Source: Anthonomus grandis grandis (taxonomy: Eukaryota; Arthropoda; Insecta; Coleoptera; Curculionidae). Taken from it: DNA of 64,000 nt. The translations under genes were made by a program, and so were the position numbers. Below are positions 22,352 to 34,089 of this stretch, piece after piece. The first letter of the stretch is position 1, and each line of letters starts with the position of its first letter. The DNA lies in NCBI RefSeq assembly GCF_022605725.1, contig NC_065557.1:23935256-23999255 (forward strand), given 5' to 3'. The notes beneath the pieces are model-generated. The model was not told the origin of the DNA, did no database searches, and was given only the letters and a program-made list of their open reading frames with translations.

Positions 22352-25300
22352 GAAGAGATGTCTCGAGGCGTGCCCACCGCTGGCTCTATCCTTGTACCTT
22401 TGGAAAACAGGTGATATAATCGCGGCGGCTAAGATACGTTTAACTTTAAAATGTAATGACAATAAGTAGTAAACCATGTCAGTTCCTTGTCACCTTGTTC
22501 TTTTAACTTTTTTACTTTAATGTACTCGTTAAATACTAAGCTAAAATATTTAAGAGTTTGTAAGACCTAACCAAAAAGCGTGCTAAAAAAGCAATCTATA
22601 AAATCTTAAATTGCCTAACAGATTGTAATGGAACTCATGAACACACTTCTGTCTAGAACACATTTACGCCATGAATACACTTTTATATCAGGAACATACT
22701 TTTTATACTGGCAACAGATTACAACTTCGCCTGAACGTTTTGACTGTCATTTAATTGTTTCCAAAATAAACAACAAAACTGATGAAAATGTCACGAAACG
22801 CAATCCCTTATAAAGACCTGTGGAATGATTTGGAAGTTTCTACATCGTTTTTGCCTATGGATACCAATAACATTAAGAGAATAATGAAAATCAAAGCAAG
22901 CAAGTACCTAAAGTCTAGAAAATTAAACTTTCAGAGTTTGCAATAAAATAATCTAAAGTGAGGCACAAATGGGATCTTTAAACAATTTCTCGAATTTAAA
23001 CTGCTAAAAACTGATTTGTGAAAATTGATTGAATTGTGAAAAAAAAAAGATTGAAAGATTGATTTCCGAGTTGTCTAAAATATTCCGAAACTGTAAGTAT
23101 TTGAATTTGTTGAATAATTTAATTTTCATAAATAACATTTCACTTAAAAAACCAATGGATTGGTCAAGGACAAGATGCAACTATTTACTGGTTCCTCTCG
23201 TTTACCCCCCGAGACGATTGAATTTGTTGAATTTTGTGTATGTTCAAATGAATAAAGATAACACAGAAGAAAATGAGAAATTTCGATTAAAACTAGTAAA
23301 TATTTTCATAAAATATCTCGAAAAGTAAGATCAAAATCAAAATTTTACCAGAGACAAAAAGTTAGATATACCATTATCACTTTACTTAAGAAAACACGGA
23401 GGCTTTCATCAGAAAAAATGTGAGGGCCATGAATACCGTAAATTTGTTTACTAGCCTCATTTTGTTTTAAACCTCAAACGAAAACTTAATTGTGCTTGAA
23501 TGAGACTAAAATGCAGAAATTTCTCAGGAGGGTCAATTTGTAAATTATTCATTTTATCTTCAACTGAATTCTTGTTAAAAGGAGAAAAAATTACCAGATA
23601 ATCAATGCGAGACATGTGACAATAAATAAATACGAAATAATAATAAGGATAATAGATAATTATAAAATATATTATAAAAAAATCACTGAATCACTAGAAA
23701 CACTTTAGAAACTCGTATACCTTTTATACAATTAAAATAAACTAAACTAAGAAAAATTGTATTCCTGAAATAAACTTAAAATTTATTAAATTGCATATTT
23801 TTTTTAATTTTTAGCGTTCGGATTACGTCTTTTAAAATACCTATTTTTTCAACAATTTTTTAACTAAATGTGTAACCAATTTATAAGTTTTTCCCAAACA
23901 TCTATTTCATACCACCTGTATATGATTAAAGGTGAAATATACGTTCAGGTACAGGCCATATGCAATAGATTTTTATTGAAAGATGATAATGAATTGACCA
24001 TAATTCAAAACGTTGGCAAGGAACAAATACTTTTCTGCAGTACTTGACTAACTTACTGACAAAACACCATGTTTGATCTAGTTTTTTTAGTTCAGCATAA
24101 AAATGTGGCCCAATGATAATAAATTAAGCTTAATAAATTGATTAAATTAGGTTAGATTAAGTTAAAATAAGGTATAACTCGTATACATGACCCGCCGTTT
24201 TAGTATAGGCCGCCATCATCACATTTTCTTCAGTAGTATGAAAGTCTTTTTTTTTTAAACAGGTGTAATGTCCTGTAAATCTAATATAAAATCAATTCAT
24301 GAGAAAATAACATACTGATTTATTATTGAAGCCTACGATTGTACTAACTGCAATTATATTAAGTCTGATTGATGGTGATTAACAAAGTTAAATAAAATTC
24401 ATATTCACTACCAAATGTATATTATAAAGTGGTCAGAAAAGGACATTTAATATTTAAACTACTAATTTAATCGCGATCATTCTATAACAAGAATTTAACC
24501 TTTAAAATGTTCCTAAAATCAAAATTATAACATGAAAGATATGAATATCTTAAACAAAGAAAATAATTTTTATAAATGATTATTAAATTGAAAAGTATGT
24601 AGTTATTAAATATTATTTAATTATGTAATTACATATTAATAGGTACTGGAAGATATCCTTAAGGTTATAAATAGGTACTTACACACATTAATCCAAAAAA
24701 AGTTGCTTTCAGAAACAAAAATGCACTCGATTTTTGTAAGTATTATCACTTAAATTTAATAAATTGACCTAAGGTTGAAACTGTAAGAAAAAATAGCTAT
24801 ATTGATTGATAAATAGCGGTAAGGTACTATTGTATATAGTGGAAAAACAAAGTTATTTAAGAGTGAAGGCGCGAGCTCGTACCGCCGTACTACCACCGAC
24901 AGGCAACAGAACGTAGCCTACGTATGTATATTATGATGATAAGATAGAGAGGGAATATGGGCAGGTACGTTTTACTTTAAGTTGGTTAGCGGTTAGGCAC
25001 TCACAAAAAGTAAGTGCGTATCAACTATCAAGTATATTTTACAGAGAAAAATTAATATTAATAGATGAAATGGACCTAATTTCATACCTAAAAGGTGTTT
25101 CAACAAATTTAAATTATTATACAGGAATGATTATTACATAAAATTATTATACAGGACCATGTTCACGAAAAGTTAAAAAAAAATACCGGGAGAAGCAGAT
25201 AGTTCCATATATGAGGCGATTGAAACATCACTGCCTTTTGGCATAAGATATGATCAGATTAGCTGCATCTTAAAGCAAATTGAAATAGTGGATTATTATA

Positions 25301-25555
25301 CCTCTAGAATATTCAAAATATAATATTTTGTGTTTGACAAGCAATTATTTATGTTTAACTAGTATTGCCAGGTCACGCCAAAACACCCAATATTGAAAAC
25401 CGTCTTAAACCTCATTAAAAATTAATAAATGATCTCTGAAACTAGATTCATTTGTATTTTGCATTCTTTAAGTCTAAGGGCTCTTAAATGTATGATCTGC
25501 AGAAAATTGCGTATAATCGGTCCTTGGAGCAAATTTCTCATTCAGTTTAAATCAA
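22352..25555. other. Long stretch without a recognised gene
   Basis: A small GC-richer patch at 24868-24960 (GCGCGAGCTCGTACCGCC) resembles AGAGAGCGCGTACCGCC near 8670. A coding-like run lies at about 25195-25310 (PGEADSSIYEAIETSLPFG, then YDQISCILKQIE), unassigned. A possible mini-exon at 24709-24735 has acceptor GCTTTCAG, an ATG and donor GTAAGT. Nothing else is seen. Confidence 0.35.
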
Positions 25556-25559
25556 GAAG

Positions 25560-26995
25560 TTGACCTATTTCAGGCCCCACTGCCTGTTTTGCAGAATCCA
25601 GACTAGCAAGGAAGTCCGCTTCCCCGTTTCCAACATGGCATGAGTGCCCAGGCACCGAGACCACCTTCACCAGTTCCTCCAGGATCTTAGCCTATACGAT
25701 AGCCCCGTATGTGAGAAGAGGTTTGACAATAGTTCCAGTGGGTTTCAGTTAGGGGACAGAACACAGATGTTGCCGAAAGCCCTCCTGTAGGCCCATAGCG
25801 TGTAGGTGTCCTTAATTCTGATGTCTGCGTGACCGTACCAGGAGAGTTTGGAATCTAGATTACCAAAAATCGAACTGTCCTGGAGTATTGCAGCAACTGC
25901 ACTCCACCCAAAGATATGGGTGGTGTGCGAAAGTTATGTCTCCTCGTGAATAGTATGAACTCTGCTTTTTCAAGATTGATTCTCAGATCTGCCGAGAGGC
26001 ATGCATTTGTCCATTACATGCAGCGCCCTCATTCTCGGACCCTGCATTGTGGTGGCGTCCTTTCTCCGGCAAAGGATTCCAGTGTAGGCCTGTACGTATA
26101 GGCCGGCCATGATTAAATATTTTATTGACCACTAGGCTACTATAAGGTTAGGGATAATACTCCTCCCTGCGGGCAGCCTCTAGCCGCCGACGCTTTAAAC
26201 ACTTCGCTGTTCAACTAGGCAGATAACATGGGCTAGATCATGGCCTCTATCCAACTCATGAAAGAGGGTTCTGAGCAATGGTATTCAAGTACTTAGCAAA
26301 TTACTGGGAAAGAGATATTATCAAATGCCCCTTCAATACAGGAACGCACCCAGGCAGGCCTTAGCATTGCCCTTTTTGCACCTTTCACCCTCTACCTTTC
26401 TCACAAATTGGTGTATAATCAGGTCCGTGGGTTTCCCCGCGTGGTAAGCGTATTGTTGCATATGTAGTGATCGTGTGACCAAGATACTTTCTTTTAGATA
26501 TCGGTATTAAGCAGAAAATTGCTAAGGCTGATTTATTTTTTAGATCCGCTTTTTCCTGGTTTCTGAATAAAGAAAACTTTTACTTAACGCCATACTTTGG
26601 GACTTAGCCCTGAGCAAGCGAAGTCTTGAATAGCCTAACGACGGCGACGTGTGGACTATATCTAACCCTTTTGTAGAAGGCATCGATTTAACCCACCCAT
26701 GCCTAGAGTTTTGAAGCGAGAAATGATTTTATTCCCCATTTCACCCTCTCGTAGGTGATTATTCTTCTAGCAGTCGTATTCGATATAAATCGGGCCCCGA
26801 GAACTGCGAGGAGGATTGTAGAGCCGCCAACTGGAAATAAGAGCGATCTCATTTTAGTACCCTGATCCTTGGACAGTACCTCGCACAGGCGTGCTGCGGA
26901 TGATGTATTTTTAACATTCTTACAGAACTGCCTTTAGCGCTGTCTTTTAGAGTCCCTGAGTATCTTTTTGTACTGCCTTTGCGCTGCTTGGAACG
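25560..26995 (-). pseudogene. R1/jockey-group non-LTR retrotransposon ORF2 remnant with RNase H
   Basis: Read from 26995 downward on the minus strand in shifting frames: the RT N-terminal part (QYAYHAGKPTDLIIHQFVRK, then ALGAFLDIEGAF-like CLGAFLY*RGI, about 26470-26330), the core motif RGCPQGGVLS (about 26190), then RINLEKAEF with a TRR motif (about 25985-25935). After that come the RT thumb (YTLWAYRRAFGNICVLSP, about 25810-25755) and the RNase H end (VSVPGHSCHVGNGEADFLAS, about 25675-25615). The YADD box is not recognisable. The block is markedly GC-richer than its surroundings. Many frameshifts make it inactive. Confidence 0.75.
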
Positions 26996-27059
26996 CATGA
27001 GTCAAAATAGTGCAGAGTGAACAAATATGAAAATAATAAAAATAAAAATAATAACAAAT

Positions 27060-27585
27060 TTAAGGTGAACAAATCTAGTTGTTGTCCGCCTGTGAAATCA
27101 AAATCGGTCTGTCCCGCTCGTCTCACTACCAACTACAATTTCGCGTTACCTACCGATCGTGCATAGCTGATCTGAGGCCGAGACTTAGCAGTTCGCAGTC
27201 TCTTCGCCACGCTAGTATACTCAGTAGGCGTGGATCCAGGTCTCCTGAGCCTCTTATTACACACGCTTTGTTCCTTGAGCATTGAGGAGGGAGGGGGGGT
27301 TCTTTTATTTTGTTTGTATGCATTTTGGTCCCACGAATACAGCGAAGGTAGTGATCCACCTAAGCGGAGCCGTCGTGGGTAAGGCTGGATACTCTGAAAG
27401 ATCGCCCGGTATTCCACGGGCGTTAGCATCCGTATGTTATTCCCCACTCCCATCCATTCCTCGGCACGTTGCCTGCACACCTTGGGTTGGGCTGAAGGAG
27501 AAAAGGGCGACAGACACAAAGAAAGATGAATAGCAAACCCAGGGCGGCAGATATAGAGCAGAAAGGAAAGAAAGCATACTAACAC
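27060..27585 (-). pseudogene. Non-LTR ORF1 (gag-like) fragment
   Basis: The minus-strand frame from 27585 contains CNKRLRRPGSTPTEYTSVAK, then RLRTAKSRPQISYARSVGNA. This basic, Pro/Ser/Thr-rich passage is typical of ORF1 of R1/jockey-group elements just before the SYA motif. It lies immediately upstream, in the same orientation, of the RT remnant at 25560-26995. The endonuclease expected between them is missing, replaced by an A/T-rich run at about 27025-27060, so a deletion fused ORF1 to the pre-RT linker. Confidence 0.55.
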
Positions 27586-27599
27586 CCAAGATTAACAAA

Positions 27600-28800
27600 A
27601 GGTCCCACAATCACAAACGTAGTTACAGGGGAGTTTCTCGACGTCCAGTTTAGATCCATAGGATGCAGTTTTATTCGGGTTAGTAAGTATGGGATGCGGG
27701 CATAGCTGTATAGTCCCGATCATTCATCATCTTACAGATAAGTTACAGTAATCTTAAATATACCAACAATAATACCAACTTACAAGTACCTCTTTCATCA
27801 AGTACCTCTTTCATGGTGGGTATATTTGTAAATAATGCCACTACTCAATATATTTAAATACGGAGAATTTCAATAAATTTTGTAAAGATAGTTTTCTCGA
27901 CGATTATTTCCTTAAAATAATAACAGATCCAACAATGCAATGCTTTCAATTGGTGAAAGTCAGTATTATTTGTATCAATTTTTGCGTGAAAATGCATCTT
28001 GGCTTCATCTTTTTGCAAACTAGTAGGTACCTATTTTATGATACGTCTTTTCATGATGAATACAAAGAATTTTGGCACTAAAGGAGCTCTTATGGAAAAT
28101 ATGAGTAATGAATCATAATTGATACAATTCAAATATGTATTTGGGGTTATTTTCATTCACATTTTAAGTGTAAAAATAAACAGAAGTGTTAGATTGAACA
28201 GCCTTAATCCCATTCACTGTAATAAAAAAATGCAACATATAACGTCAATGAGAAATCTTAATAATGGACTAAAATCTACGTTTTAATAAACTTGGTTGGG
28301 TGCTAAAATAAGAATACATTAAATGGTTTTTAGCGTAACCAAGTATAAACCGGTTTTAAATAAATCCATTCATTCACTTTCATTGAATGAAATTTGGAAA
28401 ATGTATTTATCAAAATAAATAATATGCTAATATGCCTTAAAAGAGTTAGAGCAATTTTATTGTGTAAAAATTTATTTATATAGTAATTTAGATGGGTATT
28501 CCGCATAAATGATACAGAAGTTTTTAATTAGAAAGGGTATGAAGAAAGTTGACCTTAAGAATTTAATAACAAAGAATTTTCTAAAACTTTCAAAGTAAAA
28601 GAATTCGAAGAGATAATGACAAAGACATTCAGCCCTTATAATTCATGTCAATGATTTCTTGTACGGCAGTGACTTAATTAATAGTTATTAAAATATTTAT
28701 AAGTATGTCTATGTTTTAACTTTACAACTCTGTTCACTAACCTCTGTCGGTTTCTTTATAACTGGTTATTTTTAACTTCTGTTCTTTTTTCTCTCGTCTT
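27600..28800. other. Spacer upstream of the candidate exon at 28812
   Basis: AAGTACCTCTTTCAT is tandemly doubled at about 27784-27813. The segment 27600-27730 is GC-richer and may be the 5' UTR of the minus-strand non-LTR element. No gene is seen. Confidence 0.35.
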
Positions 28801-28811
28801 TCTTATTTTAG

Positions 28812-28885
28812 TTGGCGATAACTTAAGGTATTAAGGACTGGTTCTGGTAACCATAAAGATGGATGGCATTGATCTAATTGATCAG
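28812..28885 (+). CDS. Candidate host exon carrying a start codon
   Basis: A pyrimidine-rich tract ending in TTCTTATTTTAG (acceptor AG at 28810-28811) is followed by 47 bases of leader and an ATG at 28859 in the context ATAAAGATGG. Nine codons (MDGIDLIDQ) then run to the donor CAG|GTAAGAG at 28885/28886. Both splice signals are close to consensus. The exon ends in phase 0. Downstream exons are not certain: 40914-41034 is compatible in phase. A mariner-like element starts 176 bp past the donor, so the following intron is transposon-rich. I do not recognise the protein from nine residues. Confidence 0.5.
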
Positions 28886-29060
28886 GTAAGAGTATTGTAC
28901 TGGTGAGCTTGAGAATTTTGAATACCTGATGTGAGTATATTTTATGTTTTTTATATTAAAATATCTAAGAATTATATGGAAGTATTTTGTTGCTATGAGT
29001 AAGGAGTTAATTAAAATTCGGAAATTTATAAGTCCATTTTAATACTAAATATGTCTTATA

Positions 29061-31347
29061 CAGGGTTACTGGTAATTCGATACATTCCTTTGGAGATGTG
29101 ATAGGGGAGGGGGTAAGAAGTAAATTGAACCCTAATATGTATTATGCAAAAGTTGATAGTTTTCGACATATTTAATTTTTTCTGTTTTTCTTCAAAATGT
29201 AGACCTTAGTGGTTTAAAAGGCAGTTTCCAGAAAATCCGCTGTATATTTTTTTAACTTTTTAGGCAAAATACATGCTCAACACAATAGTGTTACGTTTGT
29301 AATGGCAAAAGTCCCGCAAATAGTTGTAGTAACATATGGTATCTCGCAAATAGTATATATAGTATGGATCCCGCAAATAGTAACCATAGGTAAATTCTCG
29401 ATGCAAAGTGTATTTTTTTTTTCTTAAATAAAATACTACAATTTCTTGTGGATATTTTTTGAAAAAAAATTATGCTACATTCTTTAAAACTTCCTTATTA
29501 CCTAAGCTAGCTCACAGGATACAAATGCTTAAAAGTTAGGTGACATGGTTTTGTATTTTTATTATAAATTGTAAATTAACGCATTTATCAGTATTTACCT
29601 TCACAAATCTTGTTCAAAATGAGAGCCTCTATTGCGAATACAGGCTCGGCAGCGCCTTCTCATTTCAGTCTTTGTTGTTCTAGTTGTTATGGTATTCCTG
29701 ATCTGCTGGGCAGCGTTGGTTATTCTTTGGATAAGATCTTCTTGGGTAATTATTGTGGTTGCATAAACCAGTGCTTTCATTTGACCCCATATGCTATAAT
29801 CAAGCGGGGTTAAGTCAGGGCTTCGTGCTGGCCAAGCTATTGGACCTGACCTACCAATCTAACGATTCGGGAAACGTTCATCCAGGAACTGCCGAACTGA
29901 CCGCCGAAAATGAGCTGGACAGCCGTCATGTTGAAATATCATTCGTCCTCTAACGGCGAGAGGAATATCGTCAAAAAGATCTTGTAGGTCATGTCGTAAA
30001 AAATTTTCATAAATATCCCCGTTTAAATGGTCTGGGAAAAAATGTGGTCCTATTACATCCCGGCCAATAAGTCCCATCCACACATTTACAGAAAACTTTC
30101 TTTGAAAACTGGTTTCTCTTGTTAAACGGGGATTTTCTTCGGCCCAAAAATGAAGGTTATGAAAATTTGTAATGCCCTGATGACTGAACTTTGACTTGTC
30201 TGTCCACAAAATGTCGGTTAAAAAAGTTCTATTGTCTGCATCAGAATTTATAATAAATCTGCAGAATTCTACCCTTCTTATCGGGTCCCCTTCTTCCAAT
30301 CCTTGGACAGGCGTATAATGGTAAGGATGGCTTCCCATTTGCCGAATCGTGGACCAAACTTTCCATTGCGATGATCCTGTTTGCTGCGCTACGGCATTAG
30401 TGGATGTGGTTGGATCGTCTTCAAAATGTCTTAATATTTCCTCCTCATCTTCTGCTCGATATACGCGAGGAGCGCCAGCGTCACCTCTTCTTGGTTTTAC
30501 GGATCCAGTTTCAGCGATAGCTCGGTAGGTCGAAGCGAAAACACGGACATTTGGAATGCGGCGGTTCGGAAAGCGACGTTGGTATTCTCGGCGAGACTCC
30601 GCGGCATTACCATTGCAAAACCCATAAACAAACATAATATCTGCATATTCAGCGTTAGTAAACGTGGCCATAGCGCAGAAACCAATAGAATACCTTCTTT
30701 GAAAACACGAGAAAAATAAACTCGAAACTCGTAATTTAACTACTTTCCACAACAATTATTGCTGTCAGACTATCTACACATCAAATTTTTAACAATAAAA
30801 TTAAAAAAACAAATTGTTGCTATAGTACTTAAATACCATAGAAGTAAATACCACTTGGCATTTTTCAAGTGCGTTCTTATTATTAATAATAAAAATACAA
30901 AATTCTGTTAAAATTTTTGGTAGCATTTATAGCCTATGAGTTAGCTTAGATAATAAGAAAGTTTTACGTAAATTTTAAAGAATGTAGCATAATTTTTTTT
31001 CAAAAAATATCCACTAGAAAGTGTAGTATTTTATTTAAGAAAAAAAAATTACACTTTGCATCGAGAATTTACCTATGGTTACAACTATTTGCGGGACTTT
31101 TGCCATTACAAACGTAACACTATTGTGTTGAGCATGTATTTTGCCTAAAAAGTTAAAAAAATATACAGCGGATTTTCTGGAAACTGCCTTTTAAACCACT
31201 AAGGTCTACATTTTGAAGAAAAACAGAAAAAATTAAATATGTCGAAAACTATCAACTTTTGCATAATACATATTAGGGTTCAATTTACTTCTTACCCCCT
31301 CCCCTATCACATCTCCAAAGGAATGTATCGAATTACCAGTAACCCTG
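29061..31347 (-). mobile_element. Young mariner-like element, 2,287 bp, with TIRs of about 470 bp
   Basis: The ends are CAGGGTTACTGGTAATTCGA and TCGAATTACCAGTAACCCTG, flanked by TA (29059-29060, 31348-31349). The inverted arms run to about 29545 and from about 30880; by eye the outer 250 bp are identical, with few differences further in. The left arm carries about 60 bp extra from repetition of CCCGCAAATAGT or a variant (near 29313, 29344 and 29370). Near-identical arms and a transposase with only one stop make this the youngest-looking element in the window. Confidence 0.92.
29601..30671 (-). pseudogene. Mariner-like transposase, full length but for one in-frame stop
   Basis: The start is the Met at 30671 (MATFTNAEYADIMFVYGFCN); a longer frame opens at 30755, but this Met fits the family. 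Domains in order: HTH_DUF4817-type N-terminus with FPNRRIPNVRVF, a second HTH (NAVAQQTGSSQWKVW), first Asp in ILWTDKSKF, WAEENPRL, VNVWMGLIGRDVIGPHFF, second Asp in FQHDGCPAHF, third Asp in [12 protein letters not shown], and the tail ending GSHFEQDL at the TGA at 29601-29603. Total 356 codons. The only lesion is TAG after ERFPNR (29856-29858), where relatives have Trp, a single G-to-A change. All three Asp remain; 41 residues separate the second and third. Confidence 0.88.
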
Positions 31348-31349
31348 TA

Positions 31350-32095
31350 TAATGTAATATTATAGAAATAAAAAAAATTAACACATTGGACAAAATATTG
31401 GAGGATAAAGACTGATAAAAATATATTTTTTAAAACAAAAGAAACATAATACTAATATTTGGTTTAGTAGTCGTTCTGCCTAATAACTTCCACATACCGT
31501 CCCGGCATAGAGTCTAATAGTTTTGGTTTGGAGTAGGTTTTATTCCTTATTTTCTGATCAACCACAGGTTCTATCAATGGAATCTAAGCCTAGCGACTGT
31601 AAAGGTGACTACAAAAACTTGATGCCAATGCGCGATCAGTCGGATTTATGATTACGATCATTAACGTGCTGGAAAATATTTCTTATATAGGTATATAAGA
31701 ATTGTTTTATCAATATATGGAAATAATTTATTGTTTAGTATGTTAACGTATATAAATCGGCTCCTATGTTCTTCATTTTGATGAAGACCGCATCCCAAAG
31801 GCTGATAAACATTCCCAAACTATCATGGAACATATTTTATAATAGACGTTGTCCTTAACCTTACAGGACGTGAAGTATATGAATAAGGTCCATCACTTAT
31901 CATGAATTTTTAAATAAATAACACTAAAAACGACTCCTTTGATCAGTCGCGCCCTTACATTCATAAGATGATAAGAACAGAATAAGATGCTTAATAAGAT
32001 TATTTTAATCATAATAATTATTAATAATAATGACAATAATAATAATAAGCATAATAATATTAACAATAATTATTATTATTAAAACTAAATCTCTT
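31350..32095. other. Spacer with AAT-rich low-complexity DNA
   Basis: Interspersed AAT/ATT repeats at about 32000-32085. No gene recognised. Confidence 0.4.
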
Positions 32096-32099
32096 ATCA

Positions 32100-32640
32100 G
32101 CAGCCAAGGCACCATATTAATAACAGCAACCATATTATAACTATAAGCCGAAACCAGTTCTTGAAAATGAGCAACACAAATTGTATGGAGATCGCATTGT
32201 ACTTACAGACCAACCAGTAAGTAATAATAGGCCGGGCCTAATACTAATCGATAAAATTTTTAGGAAGACAACCCTTATTGATGTAGCTATCCCTAATAAT
32301 AACAATCTAAGAGCAAAACATAATGACAAAATTATTAATTACAGGAATCTAGAAAACTAGCTAAAAAGACAATGGGAAATGAGAGAATGCAGGCAGTTTC
32401 AATTACTGTGTCAGCAACTGGAATAATACCAAAGAGCCTGATCGAAAACATGAAACTGCTCAATCTTAAGGGAAGCATTTATAGCCTAATCAGAAATCGA
32501 AGCTATTAAGGTAAAAAAAATAGTGTCCGATAACATGGAAAGGACTCAATCAGAGCTTCATCCTTTCGATATCTAAGATATCTGGGATAAGTGAATGATC
32601 TTCCCTTCCCCTAAGTTTACTACAAGAATGCAATGACCTC
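32100..32640 (+). pseudogene. Non-LTR retrotransposon C-terminal tail, copy A
   Basis: This reads YKPKPVLENEQHKLYGDRIV-type text (VLENEQHKLYGDRIVLTDQP at about 32158-32216), then DKIFRKTTLIDVAIPNNNN (about 32250-32305) and NDKIINYRNLE. It is the widespread insect retroelement C-terminal domain with WDRTI-TDR and IDIAIPNSHN motifs. It is broken by stops. The same segment recurs at 33320-33660. Confidence 0.55.
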
Positions 32641-32689
32641 TTAAAACAAGCCTTAATAGCAGAAACTTATTTAAAACTATTAATATATA

Positions 32690-33665
32690 TGGAGTCAGTT
32701 CACTAACTTATTTTTTGGTATTAGAGGATGGACTAAAACAAACATCAAAAACTTGCAAAGGAAGGCTAGCACACTTCTAACAAAAGCCAAAATCACCCGC
32801 GCAGTGCCGTAGAAGGAACTACGCGACCGACATATGGAGGAATGGCCAACATAGGAAAGCAACTGACTCAAATCCGTAACTTGCGATCCTTTTTCTTAAG
32901 AAAGGCTGAAACATCAGACACTATTTGTGGCGTATGTGAAGCAGACCACTCAACACCACCAAGATCATAGAGCAAGAAAAAATGCAAGCTTAGATGGCAA
33001 AAACCATTACATGGAAGGCATGTTCACGAGATTCAACAAGAGTATGTCGACAGCGGCGTCGAACTACTGCTTGCCTTCGGGACAGCTTTTCCCCGAAACT
33101 GAAGCGTTTGTGGTTATCCAAGATCAAGAAAATATAAGTATCGTAGTTGACCCGACAGTACAAAGTGATAGATGAAGGTATGGATGTGAGACAACGGAGT
33201 CCATTCAGCATTTCACCGGTGGATTTCAAACTACACCAACGATATATAAATAACGGCATGATCTAGTTAGAAAAATACTGCATCAAGAGCTCGCAGAAAA
33301 ACTAAACCTCTTATCATAAGCTAATGTACCATATTATAACTATAAGCCGGAATCAATACTTGAAAATAAGCAATACAAATTATATTGGAATCGCACAGTA
33401 CATACAGACCAACGAGTAAGTAACAATATCCCTCGAAGAGTGAAACATAATGAAAAGATTGTTACGTTGTACAGAGATCTAGAACATCAGATAAGAAGAC
33501 AATGGTAAATGAGAGAAGTGTGGACAATCCCAATTATTGTGTCAATAACAGGAGTAATACCAAAGAGCCGAGGTCCGATCAAATGGAAAAGACTCCATCA
33601 GAGCTTCATCTTTCTGATATCTGGGATAAGTGAATGATCCTCCGGTCCCCAAGCAATCGGACAAT
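32690..33665 (+). pseudogene. Non-LTR retrotransposon 3' part, copy B
   Basis: Family blocks in order, across frames: YGVSSLTYF (RT thumb), GGMANIGKQLTQIRNLRSFF-like text at about 32835-32900, ICGVCEADHSTP (32925-32960), ASNYCLPSGQLFPETEAFVV (33054-33113), VQSDRCRYGCETTESIQHF (33160-33216), and the tail PESILENKQYKLYWNRTV (33353-33400) through VSITGVIPKSRG. The C-x-C...H arrangement is a retroelement zinc finger. The layout, a tail copy before a fuller copy, means two same-strand insertions or a tandem duplication. Confidence 0.6.
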
Positions 33666-33735
33666 AATAATCGCATAATAATAATAATAATAATTATTAT
33701 TATTATTATTATTATTATTATAATTATAATACAGC
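33660..33735. repeat. (AAT)n-(ATT)n palindromic microsatellite
   Basis: A run of AAT units turns into ATT units at about 33692, giving a self-complementary tract directly behind the non-LTR tail at 33665. It may derive from the element's simple-repeat 3' end. Confidence 0.8.
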
Positions 33736-34089
33736 GTTGCCGCTGTATGTGGAAATTTGGTGATTTAAAGAATCCAAATTAAAAACATGAATTATTATTA
33801 GTGTTTAGTGTAGATATAGTACATAATAGTTTTGGTTATTAAACAGATTACACTTTTTCTTTATAATAAAGAATGCAATTCAGTTTCTGCTAATTATAAT
33901 AATTTATGATCTCACTTTATTTTTCTCTGTTAAAATTGAGTAATCACTGGCAGCATGGAATACTAAGCATGTTTATTAACAAAATATCCCCTCTGCCCCC
34001 TGTGTAGATGTTGCGCTCAATCACAAGCAGCCAATATTTATTCTAGTATATTCAATGTTCTAAGCACCAGACTTATAATAGTTGCTAAA

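Noticed and set aside
27282..27533. 83-codon plus-strand frame in GC-rich DNA
   Set aside because: The opposite strand carries the non-LTR ORF1 fragment; the plus frame is its shadow.
33660..33735. AAT/ATT repeat as a possible regulatory hairpin
   Set aside because: Simple microsatellite with a natural palindrome; it is best explained as a retroelement 3' repeat.
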